A stretch of DNA of 64,000 nucleotides from Bacteroidota bacterium. GTDB taxonomy: Bacteria > Bacteroidota > Bacteroidia > J057 > JADKCL01. The DNA lies in assembly GCA_016718825.1 (NCBI GenBank), contig JADKCL010000005.1:124001-188000 (forward strand), written 5' to 3'. Under the pieces are notes generated by a model. The model was not told the DNA's origin. It searched no databases and was given only the letters and a program-made list of their open reading frames with translations. Positions 50,814 to 58,641 of the stretch are shown one piece after another (position 1 is the first letter of the stretch; the number at the start of each line of letters is the position of its first letter). The translations under genes and the position numbers were made by a program.

Positions 50814-52197
50814 GATGAGAAGCCGAATTTCTAGTTTTTATTTGAGTCTCGCAGTGATTCTGGGCCTTGCCTTTTCACTGAACACAAGCAGCCTCCAGGC
50901 TCAGGGTCATGAAGACCACGCTCACGGAGATACTGTTCATGCAGGACACGATGCACATGCAACCACCGGGCATGACGCACATGCAACCACCGGGCATGAT
51001 GCACATGGCGGAATGGAAGCTGCCGGCGGGCATGGCGGAGAGGAGCTCGAAGACGAAATTTCTGATGTGATTATCCACCACGTGATGGATACCCACGATT
51101 GGCACCTCGCCGATGTGGGAGAAACGCCAATCGCACTGCATCTCCCTTGGATTCTCTACAATTCAAAGACGGGCCTCGAATTCTTCTCAAGCACCCATTC
51201 GCTCGTAGAGAACGCCAATTATATCGAATCACACGACAAGGTATATTATGTGTCGAGTAAAGAGCCGAAGTATACCTTTCACAATGTAGCTACGGATGCC
51301 GGTGAGAAGGCGGAGTTGAATGCTTTAGTCAAGGAAAGCCAAGGGAAGTATGCATTTGTTCATCACAAAGGCATCAAGCGGTTGGCAGATGGCAAGAAAG
51401 AGAAGGTGGACCACGTTGAAGTCTTTGAATTGGTGCAAGGCGCTACGTTGATCGACCTTTCACTGACCAAAACGGGTTTGCAGATTCTGATCGTGGCGAT
51501 CGTCATGTTCTTGATTTTCACATCTGTTGCCCGCGCCTATAAAAAACGTGACGGTCTTGCACCAAAAGGCTTGCAGGGTTTTATGGAAGTGGTGATCCTC
51601 TTCGTTCGTGACGATGTCACCAAGCCTTACTTGCATGGTAAGCACGAGCGCTTCCTGCCTTATTTCCTCACGTTGTTTTTCTTCATCTGGTTTTCCAACA
51701 TGTTTGGTTTGACCCCATTGAGCAGCAACATCGCAGGAAACACGACGATCACCATCATGTTGGCGATGCTGACGCTGATCCTGATCGTGCTCAACTCGAC
51801 CAAGGATTTCTGGATGCACATTCTCTGGTTCCCCGGTGTGCCCATCTGGATGAAGCCGTTGATGTTGGTGGTGGAGCTCATGGGCTTTTTCACCAAGCCT
51901 GCAGCTTTGGCCATTCGTCTTTTTGCGAACATTTCCGCAGGTCACTTCATGGTGTTGGCACTCATCTGCCTCATCTTCATCTTGGGTGACAACGGACATA
52001 GCACCGCCGGTGCGATCACGATCATGCCGCTTTCAGTTGCGTTCTCGCTCTTCATCTTCGCGGTGGAGTTGTTGGTGGCAGCTGTACAGGCATTTGTTTT
52101 CTCTTTGCTCACCGCAGTTTTCATCGGTCAAGCGATGGAGACCCATGGGCATGACGAGCACCACGACGAGCATGCCGAAGTAGCAGCTCACCATTGA
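50803..52197 (+). CDS. atpB: F0F1 ATP synthase subunit a, His-rich N- and C-termini
   Basis: A 464-residue subunit a, much longer than the 270 residues of E. coli. A signal-like helix (10-30) precedes a periplasmic domain (35-230), typical of Bacteroidota but here with eleven histidines between residues 36 and 77, encoded partly by 24-base repeats. Five helices follow, with the essential arginine in LAIRLFANISAGH and a polar ELLVAAVQAFVFSLL. A second His-rich stretch ends the protein (GHDEHHDEHAEV). It provides the proton half-channels. Confidence 0.93.
   Translation: MKRKMRSRISSFYLSLAVILGLAFSLNTSSLQAQGHEDHAHGDTVHAGHDAHATTGHDAHATTGHDAHGGMEAAGGHGGEELEDEISDVIIHHVMDTHDWHLADVGETPIALHLPWILYNSKTGLEFFSSTHSLVENANYIESHDKVYYVSSKEPKYTFHNVATDAGEKAELNALVKESQGKYAFVHHKGIKRLADGKKEKVDHVEVFELVQGATLIDLSLTKTGLQILIVAIVMFLIFTSVARAYKKRDGLAPKGLQGFMEVVILFVRDDVTKPYLHGKHERFLPYFLTLFFFIWFSNMFGLTPLSSNIAGNTTITIMLAMLTLILIVLNSTKDFWMHILWFPGVPIWMKPLMLVVELMGFFTKPAALAIRLFANISAGHFMVLALICLIFILGDNGHSTAGAITIMPLSVAFSLFIFAVELLVAAVQAFVFSLLTAVFIGQAMETHGHDEHHDEHAEVAAHH
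50947..51009 (+). repeat. 24-bp tandem repeat inside atpB
   Basis: Two complete units (50947-50970 and 50971-50994) and a partial third encode HDAHATTG-HDAHATTG-HDAHGG. The units differ by two bases. In-frame copy number can change without breaking the gene. Confidence 0.8.
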
Positions 52198-52237
52198 TTA
52201 GTATTTTATCATTGTATCACTATAAATTTTTACGAAC

Positions 52238-52546
52238 ATGGATGCAGTAGCAGGAGCAGGAATCGGTGCCGGATTGGCAGTGCTCGGAGCAGGTTTGGGT
52301 ATCGGTAAACTCGCAGCAGCAGCTGTGGAGTCGATTGCCCGTCAACCATCGGCCGCTGGCGACATTCGCGCCAACATGATTCTTACTGCGGCTTTCGTTG
52401 AAGGGGTTGCACTCTTCGGCGAAGTGATTTGTTTGTTGGCAGTCCTTAAGTGGTGGCCAATAATTAGAAAAACGATGGAAAACAGGCCGAGGGAATGCCT
52501 CGGCCTTCCATCCGCTCTTAAAGGTACAGCTGCATGGATTTGCTGA
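52238..52546 (+). CDS. atpE: F0F1 ATP synthase subunit c, with a long C-terminal tail
   Basis: The first 70 residues are a standard c subunit: two helices with GAGLGIGKLAAAAVESIARQ, the polar-loop RQPSAAGDIR, and the proton-binding glutamate in AAFVEGVALFGE. Normal homologues stop around residue 70-80 after CLLAV. Here the frame continues about 30 residues (KWWPIIRK onward) into an intergenic-type hairpin and overlaps the next mini-gene by 13 bases. The tail is hydrophilic, Arg-rich and not family-like. A one-base shift would end the protein at a TAA or TAG near 52460-52468, so a frameshift error is possible. Confidence 0.88.
   Translation: MDAVAGAGIGAGLAVLGAGLGIGKLAAAAVESIARQPSAAGDIRANMILTAAFVEGVALFGEVICLLAVLKWWPIIRKTMENRPRECLGLPSALKGTAAWIC
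52484..52506 (+). promoter_or_regulatory. stem-loop between atpE and the mini-gene
   Basis: AGGCCGAGG pairs perfectly with CCTCGGCCT around GAATG (9-bp stem). Outer TGGA and TCCA bases can extend it beyond a four-base bulge. No T run follows, so it looks more like an RNA-stability or processing element than a terminator. It would help explain higher c-subunit expression. Confidence 0.6.
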
Positions 52547-52677
52547 CGCCCAAGCTAGGATTTTTCTTCTATGCCCTTATCGGGTTGGCTTTGGTAACAG
52601 GAATAGTGGTTTTCGCAGTGTTGTACATGGTTTCGAAGAATAGGAAAAAACGTTCGCAGAAAGCGATAAAGCAATAA
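52534..52677 (+). CDS. 47-residue AtpF-like single-helix protein
   Basis: A short gene with ATG at 52534 and TAA at 52675-52677, one base before the atpF ATG. The product is one hydrophobic helix (about 9-33) followed by a Lys/Arg tail (KNRKKRSQKAIKQ). Its start MDLLTPKLGFFFYALI is nearly identical to the AtpF start MELLTPKLGLFIWALI: 12 of the first 17 positions match. LLTPKLG is identical, yet all seven codons differ, so the match is kept by protein-level selection. It is not a truncated b subunit with a stalk. Possible roles are F0 assembly or a second peripheral-stalk anchor; unknown. Confidence 0.7.
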   Translation: MDLLTPKLGFFFYALIGLALVTGIVVFAVLYMVSKNRKKRSQKAIKQ

Positions 52678-52678
52678 A

Positions 52679-53173
52679 ATGGAGCTGTTAACACCAAAAC
52701 TTGGTTTATTCATTTGGGCGCTGATCATCTTTTTGATCTTGGTCATGCTGCTCAAGAAGTTTGCTTGGAAGCCAATCATCGCTGCACTCAATGCACGTGA
52801 AGAAGGAATCCAATCCTCCATCGACGAAGCCAAGAAGGTTCGTGCGGAGATGGCCAACCTCAAGGCAGAAAACGAAAACCTGCTTGCCCAGGCCCGCGCA
52901 GAGCGCGAATCCTTGCTCAAGGAGGCCCGCACCATGGGTGAGGAAATCGTCGCCAAGTCGCACCGCGATGCCGAGGCTGAGTACAAGCGTATGGTAGAAA
53001 AGGCGTTGGAAGACATCCGCTCCGAAAAGATGCGGGCACTCGTCGATGTCAAGAATCAGCTTGCCAACCTCAGCATCGAGGTTGCCGAAAAGATTCTGCG
53101 TCAGGAATTGACCGACCGCAAAACGCAGGAAGACGTGGTCAATCGTTTTGTCAACGACATGAACCTCAACTAA
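52679..53173 (+). CDS. atpF: F0F1 ATP synthase subunit b
   Basis: A 164-residue peripheral stalk subunit. The N-terminal helix (8-27, FIWALIIFLILVMLLKKFAW) anchors it; the rest is a long right-handed coiled coil with regular Ala/Glu/Lys, including VAEKILRQEL near the C-terminus. Length is standard. It starts one base after the mini-gene and is followed by atpH after seven bases. Confidence 0.95.
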   Translation: MELLTPKLGLFIWALIIFLILVMLLKKFAWKPIIAALNAREEGIQSSIDEAKKVRAEMANLKAENENLLAQARAERESLLKEARTMGEEIVAKSHRDAEAEYKRMVEKALEDIRSEKMRALVDVKNQLANLSIEVAEKILRQELTDRKTQEDVVNRFVNDMNLN

Positions 53174-53180
53174 TTCAGCC

Positions 53181-53738
53181 ATGATTGAGATCAAATTAGG
53201 AGACCGTTACGCCAACTCGATCCTCGTGCTCGCACAAGAGCGCGGACAGGTCGAGCGTGTGCGTGAGGATTTCCAACTGATCCAGAAGGTTTGCCGCAGC
53301 AACCCTGACTTTGTGAACATGCTGGAAAGCCCGCTCATCAAGTCAGACAAGAAGCAGCACATTCTGGACGCCATTTTTGGCAAAAGCTTCTGCGACATCA
53401 CGCAGACACTCATTGAAATCATCGTGCGCAAGCGCCGCGAAGGTTATTTGGACGATATCGCCGATCGCTATCTGTTCCAATATGACAAGCTCAACAATAT
53501 CACCCGTGGTATTTTGCGCTCCGCCGCTCCGCTCACTGCTGATCAGATTGCAAAAATCAAGCAGCTCGTCGAGAAGGAATTCAAGACTAGCTTTGAGATT
53601 GTGCATGAGATCGACCCTTCGTTGCTTGGTGGTTTTGTGCTCAACATTGGCGACCGTCAATTTGATGCCAGTATCTCCACGCGCCTTCGTGCGCTGAAAA
53701 ATGAATTTGACAGTAATCCCTACGTTAAACAGGTATAA
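53181..53738 (+). CDS. atpH: F0F1 ATP synthase subunit delta
   Basis: A 185-residue stator subunit. The helical N-terminal domain is recognisable by RYANSILVLAQERGQ and NMLESPLIKSDKKQ, then IIVRKRREGYLDDI. The C-terminal part has the typical DPSLLGGFVLNIGDRQFDAS. It caps F1 and binds subunit b. It ends two bases before the atpA ATG. Confidence 0.95.
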   Translation: MIEIKLGDRYANSILVLAQERGQVERVREDFQLIQKVCRSNPDFVNMLESPLIKSDKKQHILDAIFGKSFCDITQTLIEIIVRKRREGYLDDIADRYLFQYDKLNNITRGILRSAAPLTADQIAKIKQLVEKEFKTSFEIVHEIDPSLLGGFVLNIGDRQFDASISTRLRALKNEFDSNPYVKQV

Positions 53739-53740
53739 CA

Positions 53741-55324
53741 ATGGTAGAAGTAAGACCGGACGAAGTCTCCGCTATCCTGCGCCAACAGCTCAGCGGTTTC
53801 AAGACGGAAGCAGAATTGCAGGAAGTCGGTACCGTATTGCAAATTGGTGACGGTATCGCAAGGATATATGGCCTATCCAAAGTGCAGGCCGGCGAGTTGA
53901 TCGAGTTTCAAAACGGCCTCCGTGGCATGGTGTTGAACTTGGAAGAAGACAACGTCGGAGCGGTGCTTTTTGGTGAGAGCGAAGGGATCAAAGAAGGTGA
54001 CACCGTTAAGCGTACAGGCCGTATTGCCTCTTTGCCAGTCGGCGAAGGCATGATCGGTCGCGTCGTGAATCCGCTCGGCGAAACCATCGATGGCAAAGGC
54101 CCAATGGGTGGTGAATTTTTTGATTCGCCATTTGAACGCAAAGCTCCCGGTGTGATCTACCGTCAGCCAGTGGCCCAGCCGTTGCAGACGGGCATCAAGG
54201 CCATTGACTCGATGATTCCCATCGGTCGCGGTCAGCGCGAGTTGATCATCGGTGACCGTCAGACAGGTAAAACTGCTGTTGCCATCGATACCATCGTGAA
54301 CCAAAAGGAGTTTTACGAAAAAGGCGAACCCGTTTTCTGTATCTACGTTGCTTGCGGCCAAAAAGGCTCTACGATCGCACAGGTGGTCAAGGCTTTGGAA
54401 AAAGCCGGCGCCATGGCCTATACCGTGGTCGTCGCTGCTCCAGCATCCGCTCCAGCACCTTTGCAATACTTTGCACCCTTTGCAGGTGCGGCCATCGGGG
54501 AGTACTTCCGCGACTCAGGCCGTCACGCATTGGTGATTTTTGACGACTTGAGCAAGCAGGCTGTCGCTTACCGCGAAGTCTCCCTCTTGCTTCGCCGTCC
54601 TCCAGGTCGCGAGGCTTATCCAGGTGACGTGTTTTACCTGCACAGCCGTCTCCTCGAGCGTGCTGCGAAAATCATCGAAAACGATACCATCGCGGCCGCA
54701 ATGAACGACCTTCCTGACAACTTCAAGAAGATCGTCAAAGGCGGTGGATCCTTGACTGCGCTTCCGATCATCGAGACGCAAGCAGGTGACGTTTCGGCTT
54801 ATATTCCTACCAACGTGATTTCCATCACCGACGGTCAGATTTTCTTGGAATCCAACCTCTTCAACTCAGGTGTGCGCCCTGCGATCAACGTCGGTATCTC
54901 CGTGAGCCGCGTCGGTGGTTCCGCGCAGATCAAGCCGATGAAGAAAGTTGCAGGTACCTTGAAGCTGGACCTCGCCCAATACCGCGAATTGGAGGCCTTC
55001 TCCAAGTTTGGTTCGGACCTCGACAAAAGCACCATGGCTCAGTTGGAGCGTGGCAAGCGTCTCGTCGAAATTCTGAAGCAAAAGCAACTCAGCCCGATCC
55101 GGGTCGAGGAGCAAATCGCGATCATCTACGCGGGTACCAAAGGTCTTTTGGACGTGGTGCCTGTCGAGAAGATCAAGGAATTTGAGCGTGCCTTCATCGA
55201 GGATCTGCGTTTGAACCACAACGATGTCTTGGTCGAATTGGCCAAGAAGGGTGGTGACGTCGGAGCCGTCGAAAAGGTGCTCACCGATACGGCCAAGTCT
55301 GTCGCGGCCATTTTCAAGAACTGA
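53741..55324 (+). CDS. atpA: F0F1 ATP synthase subunit alpha
   Basis: A 527-residue F1 subunit. The Walker A motif GDRQTGKTAVA, the ALVIFDDLSKQAVAYRE region with the Walker B aspartate, the SLLLRRPPGREAYPGDVFY stretch and SVSRVGGSAQIKPMKKVAG are all intact. It carries the non-catalytic nucleotide sites of the hexamer. The beta and epsilon subunits (atpD, atpC) do not follow; in Bacteroidota they usually form a separate locus. Confidence 0.98.
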   Translation: MVEVRPDEVSAILRQQLSGFKTEAELQEVGTVLQIGDGIARIYGLSKVQAGELIEFQNGLRGMVLNLEEDNVGAVLFGESEGIKEGDTVKRTGRIASLPVGEGMIGRVVNPLGETIDGKGPMGGEFFDSPFERKAPGVIYRQPVAQPLQTGIKAIDSMIPIGRGQRELIIGDRQTGKTAVAIDTIVNQKEFYEKGEPVFCIYVACGQKGSTIAQVVKALEKAGAMAYTVVVAAPASAPAPLQYFAPFAGAAIGEYFRDSGRHALVIFDDLSKQAVAYREVSLLLRRPPGREAYPGDVFYLHSRLLERAAKIIENDTIAAAMNDLPDNFKKIVKGGGSLTALPIIETQAGDVSAYIPTNVISITDGQIFLESNLFNSGVRPAINVGISVSRVGGSAQIKPMKKVAGTLKLDLAQYRELEAFSKFGSDLDKSTMAQLERGKRLVEILKQKQLSPIRVEEQIAIIYAGTKGLLDVVPVEKIKEFERAFIEDLRLNHNDVLVELAKKGGDVGAVEKVLTDTAKSVAAIFKN

Positions 55325-55345
55325 TAAAATTAACTTTTTGCCGAA

Positions 55346-56248
55346 ATGGCGAATACAAAGGAATTACGGGAACGGATCAAGAGTGTCAAAAGCACGCAAC
55401 AGTTGACGCGCGCCATGAAAATGGTGGCAGCGGCCAAGTTGAAGCGTGCCCAAGATGCGATTGTTCAACTGCGTCCTTATGCCCAGAAGCTCGGTGAGAT
55501 CATGGGTAATATCGCAGCAGACATGAGCGACGATCTCGACAGCCCCTACACCAAGGAGCAAAAGCCCGAAAAGGTATTGCTCGTTGTGATCACTTCCAAC
55601 CGCGGTCTTTGCGGTGCCTTCAACACCAACGTGAACAAAGGCGCTTTTGAGGTTGCCAAAGGAGTCTACGCTGAGCAATTGGCAGCGGGCAATGTGTCCG
55701 TGTTGGCAATCGGCAAGAAATCCTTTGAATACTTCAAGAAGCGTGGTTTCCCCCTCGTCGGAGAAAACAATGACGTGTTCCAAAACCTGAGTTTCGACAC
55801 AGTCAATGCTGTCGCTTCCATGGTGATGGATGGCTTTGTCGAAGGCAAGTGGAACCGCGTGGACCTCGTATTCAACGAGTTCAAGAATGTGATGTCGCAG
55901 GTCAAAAAGCATGAGCAGTTTCTGCCGATTGCGGGCACGCCTGCGCCCGCAGCAGGTGGCTCCGGCGCTGAGACGGCTGCGACAGACTACATCTTCGAAC
56001 CCAACAAGGCCGACATCCTCAAGGACCTGATCCCTAAAAGCCTCCGTACGCGCTTTTTCAAAGCCGTATTGGAAAGCAATGCAGGCGAGCACGGTGCAAG
56101 GATGGTCGCCATGGACAATGCTACAACGAATGCAGAGGAGCTCATCAAGCAATTGAAGCTTGCCTACAACCAAGCGCGCCAAGCAGCGATCACCAAGGAA
56201 ATCTTGGAAATCGTCGCCGGTGCCGAGGCTTTGGCAAGTGCGGGTTGA
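55346..56248 (+). CDS. atpG: F0F1 ATP synthase subunit gamma
   Basis: A 300-residue central-shaft subunit. The N-terminal LRERIKSVKSTQQLTRAMKMVAAAKL and the C-terminal ESNAGEHGARMVAMDNATTNAEELI with LAYNQARQAAITKEI are the family's two coiled-coil arms. A middle Ala/Gly-rich loop (PAPAAGGSGAETA, about 193-205) is variable in the family. Last gene of the operon; a terminator follows. Confidence 0.97.
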   Translation: MANTKELRERIKSVKSTQQLTRAMKMVAAAKLKRAQDAIVQLRPYAQKLGEIMGNIAADMSDDLDSPYTKEQKPEKVLLVVITSNRGLCGAFNTNVNKGAFEVAKGVYAEQLAAGNVSVLAIGKKSFEYFKKRGFPLVGENNDVFQNLSFDTVNAVASMVMDGFVEGKWNRVDLVFNEFKNVMSQVKKHEQFLPIAGTPAPAAGGSGAETAATDYIFEPNKADILKDLIPKSLRTRFFKAVLESNAGEHGARMVAMDNATTNAEELIKQLKLAYNQARQAAITKEILEIVAGAEALASAG

Positions 56249-56270
56249 TCCTGCTGTGAATAAAAAAATG

Positions 56271-56302
56271 CAAAAAGGCTGCTCGTAAGGGTGGCCTTTT
56301 TG
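56271..56302 (+). terminator. intrinsic terminator after atpG
   Basis: CAAAAAGGC pairs with GCCTTTTTG around a 14-base loop, and the T tract is part of the stem end. It sits 22 bases after the atpG stop codon and is the expected end of the ATP synthase transcript. Confidence 0.7.
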
Positions 56303-56369
56303 TTTGAGATTCGAGATGCAACTGCAACAGCATTGCAAATTCCACCAAAACCCACGACCTTCGCCCACG

Positions 56370-56942
56370 ATGTCAAAAGGCAAAAAATACCTCATCTTCA
56401 TTCTGATCATCGTCTTGGGGGTCGGGCTCGATCAATACACCAAGCATTTGGCCAACATTCACTTGGGGACCTATTGCAACCCGGAATACCCTGATTTTGA
56501 CTATCAGAAACAAGGGGAATGCAATTGGGATCCGGATGCGTTTTTCAGTTGGACCCATATTTACAATGATGGCGCGTTTTTGAGCATGGGTTCGACTTGG
56601 GATCCTACCCTCCGCCTGATCCTGCTCACGGTTGTGCCCGGCTTGTTGTTGTTGGGTGTATTGGTCTATTTCCTGAGCAATGACAAGGTTCGCACGCTCG
56701 AGTCCGTGGTTTTTGCGCTGATTGCAGCCGGCGGCCTGGGCAACATCATCGACCGCGTCATGGCAGGTAAAGTGGTGGACTTCATGCACATGCACTTCGG
56801 ATTTGCAGGGACGGGCATTTTTAATGTCGCCGACCTCTACATCACTTTTGGCGTGGGCATATATCTCATTGTTGCCGCGAAGGCCTACATCAAGGGCGCT
56901 CCCAAGGAGCCCTCAGACCCAGAGGCAACGGCCAAAGGCTGA
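56370..56942 (+). CDS. lspA: lipoprotein signal peptidase (signal peptidase II)
   Basis: A 190-residue inner-membrane aspartyl protease that cleaves prolipoproteins. Four hydrophobic segments are seen. The early LDQYTKHLA is followed by a periplasmic loop longer than in E. coli, then HIYNDGAFLSMG. The catalytic aspartates are in GNIIDRVMAGKVVDF and FNVADLYITFG. ATG 56370 (MSKGKKYL) is chosen; a start 22 codons upstream lies near the terminator. Its targets here would include GldK, SprE and the rhodanese lipoprotein. Confidence 0.93.
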   Translation: MSKGKKYLIFILIIVLGVGLDQYTKHLANIHLGTYCNPEYPDFDYQKQGECNWDPDAFFSWTHIYNDGAFLSMGSTWDPTLRLILLTVVPGLLLLGVLVYFLSNDKVRTLESVVFALIAAGGLGNIIDRVMAGKVVDFMHMHFGFAGTGIFNVADLYITFGVGIYLIVAAKAYIKGAPKEPSDPEATAKG

Positions 56943-56993
56943 TTTGCATACTTTGGGCCGGATTTGGTCCCGTTTCCCTACTACTTGGGGCAA

Positions 56994-57512
56994 TCAAGGA
57001 GCCAATTGTGCGCTCATTGTTTGATTGCCTTGATTCGTAACCTGATGGTAATGCAAATTCCAGCCGGCTTCCTCCCAAAGTTGGAATTCGAAGCCGATCT
57101 CCTCTCCATTTGAATCGATTTCCCGCACGGCCAAGGACTCGTTTTCCCAGTGTTGGTTTTGGTATTTCCAACTTTGAAGGAAAACAACATTACCAAACAC
57201 ATCAAATTCGGCAAGGGTACGGGATTGGGGAATCCATTGACCGGCAAAACGGTGGAGTTGAATGACTTGTTGTGGTCGACCGTTCATATCCAAAAGAACG
57301 GCTTCGGCGTTGAGGCCTGAAGGGTCAAAGAGGGTGTCTTGGCCAATGCCGGGCAACAAGATATCCCAAGCATCGAGCGACAGCGGACGGGACATGGGCC
57401 AAACCTGCTTTTGCAGGGTTTCTGTCAGGCTTTGGGCAGGGAGATAAAAACAGGCAAAAAGCAGCAGGGTTAGGGTGCAAAGGGTTCTTGAAATACGCTG
57501 TAAAGGTTTCAT
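56994..57512 (-). CDS. small secreted hypothetical protein
   Basis: A 172-residue protein with a signal peptide (about 1-27, ending YLPAQS). The mature domain is rich in aromatic residues and beta-strand patterns such as FGNVVFLQSWKYQNQHWEN, ending QGNQTMSAQL. The strands resemble RHS/YD-like or other beta-repeat folds, but I recognise no family. ATG 57512 is chosen because it starts the signal peptide. Convergent with lspA. Confidence 0.6.
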   Translation of the reverse strand: MKPLQRISRTLCTLTLLLFACFYLPAQSLTETLQKQVWPMSRPLSLDAWDILLPGIGQDTLFDPSGLNAEAVLLDMNGRPQQVIQLHRFAGQWIPQSRTLAEFDVFGNVVFLQSWKYQNQHWENESLAVREIDSNGEEIGFEFQLWEEAGWNLHYHQVTNQGNQTMSAQLAP

Positions 57513-57551
57513 TTTGAGTGAAGAATGTTGGGTGATTGTAAGACGGTACAA

Positions 57552-57894
57552 AGCTAGGTGACCGAAAAATCAAAAAATGGGAGAATGTATAAACGGGCCG
57601 TTTCGGAGGACGAACTGGCAGGTTGATTTATCCAACGGGCATTTTCGTAGGACGAAGCGGCAGGTGGTGGGGGCAAAGGTTGCGATTGAGGGTGGTTCTC
57701 GCTACACGGTATCAATTTTTGCACTGGACAGGCAGAATCTTTTTTCTATATTTGTGGTGTGCTTATCGGTAATAGCACATTTTGATAGAAGCTGAAAAAT
57801 ACTGGCGTTTAGCCTATGATCTGAAACTTTACCTAGAACTTTCGTATTTGACTTGTTAGTTCGATTGGCTTTATCGTAAAGTTGAGGTAGTATT
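57552..57894. other. 343-base gap with an imperfect direct repeat and sprA promoter region
   Basis: No protein gene is convincing here. CGGGCCGTTTCGGAGGACGA (57595-57614) recurs as CGGGCATTTTCGTAGGACGA (57640-57659), each followed by a GGCAGGT. The remainder is AT-rich leader to the sprA start at 57895 and includes a TATATTTG box. Confidence 0.6.
57747..57754 (+). promoter_or_regulatory. Bacteroidota -7 box candidate for sprA
   Basis: TATATTTG matches TAnnTTTG exactly and lies 140 bases before the sprA start. A TTTG lies 25 bases upstream, slightly beyond the usual spacing. Confidence 0.4.
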
Positions 57895-58641
57895 TTGTCC
57901 AGAATCAAGACCATAGTATTTTCTCTTGCGAGTCTCGTGACGTTGTTGGTGGCGACACAAGCTGGCATGAAGGGATCCACGCCGACGCGATACATCGACT
58001 TCAGCTGTCCGCCGGAAGATTGGGTAAATGACCTGCTGTACAACGTCATGCCGGTGGATACACCTCCGCCGGTGAATGCGCCAGGTCCGGGTGACCCGAC
58101 CACGCGCCCGCCAGACAATCCATTTTCCACGGGAACTCCCGGCAATATCGAAACCGTGTTCCAACTCGACGAGGAAGGCACCGGCTACTACGTCTATGAG
58201 CGGATGGGCGGCATCAACGTGCGTCCACCTTCGCACATCACCATGCGCCAATACCTCGACTGGCGCAAGAAAAATACGGTACGCGATCACTGGAAAGAAC
58301 GCAGCAACGGCAACAACGTTATTAGCTCTAACAATCCTCTCGACTTTAAGTTTGCAACCAATTCGGATGCATTAAAGGACATTTTTGGCGGCGGAAGCGT
58401 GGAAATCCGTCCCAATGGTACGGCCCTGCTCGACATCGGCGGCGAATTCAACCGCAGTCAGAATCCCTCGCTGCCAATCCGTCAGCAGCGCACCGGCAAC
58501 CTGCGATTTGACCAGCAAATCCAGCTCAACGTCGTGGGAAAAATCGGTGAGAAACTGCGTCTGAATGCCAACTGGGACACGCAGGCGACATTCGACTTTG
58601 AAAATCAGATCAAACCTCGAGTACACCGGCACCCCCAATGA
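57895..58641 (+). CDS. sprA: SprA (T9SS translocon), fragment 1: N-terminus to first frameshift
   Basis: Starts at TTG 57895, which gives a signal peptide; no ATG does. The mature part holds MRQYLDWRKKNTVRDHW and the SprA hallmark LDIGGEFNRSQNPSLPIRQQ with GKIGEKLRLNANWDTQATFD. The frame holds family sequence to QIK at 58612-58614, then an extra C (run at 58615-58616) diverts it to a stop at 58641. SprA is the large outer-membrane beta-barrel through which T9SS cargo passes. The family continues in the next frame. Confidence 0.9.
   Translation: MSRIKTIVFSLASLVTLLVATQAGMKGSTPTRYIDFSCPPEDWVNDLLYNVMPVDTPPPVNAPGPGDPTTRPPDNPFSTGTPGNIETVFQLDEEGTGYYVYERMGGINVRPPSHITMRQYLDWRKKNTVRDHWKERSNGNNVISSNNPLDFKFATNSDALKDIFGGGSVEIRPNGTALLDIGGEFNRSQNPSLPIRQQRTGNLRFDQQIQLNVVGKIGEKLRLNANWDTQATFDFENQIKPRVHRHPQ

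Noticed and set aside
52534..52677. Mini-gene as a truncated or pseudogene copy of atpF
   Set aside because: It keeps an intact start, helix and stop, and identical residues use different codons throughout, unlike a decaying recent copy.
57577..57795. Possible 72-residue protein with NG.FRRT..QV repeats
   Set aside because: The residue repeat comes from a DNA direct repeat in a promoter region; no domain, signal or conserved start supports a gene.
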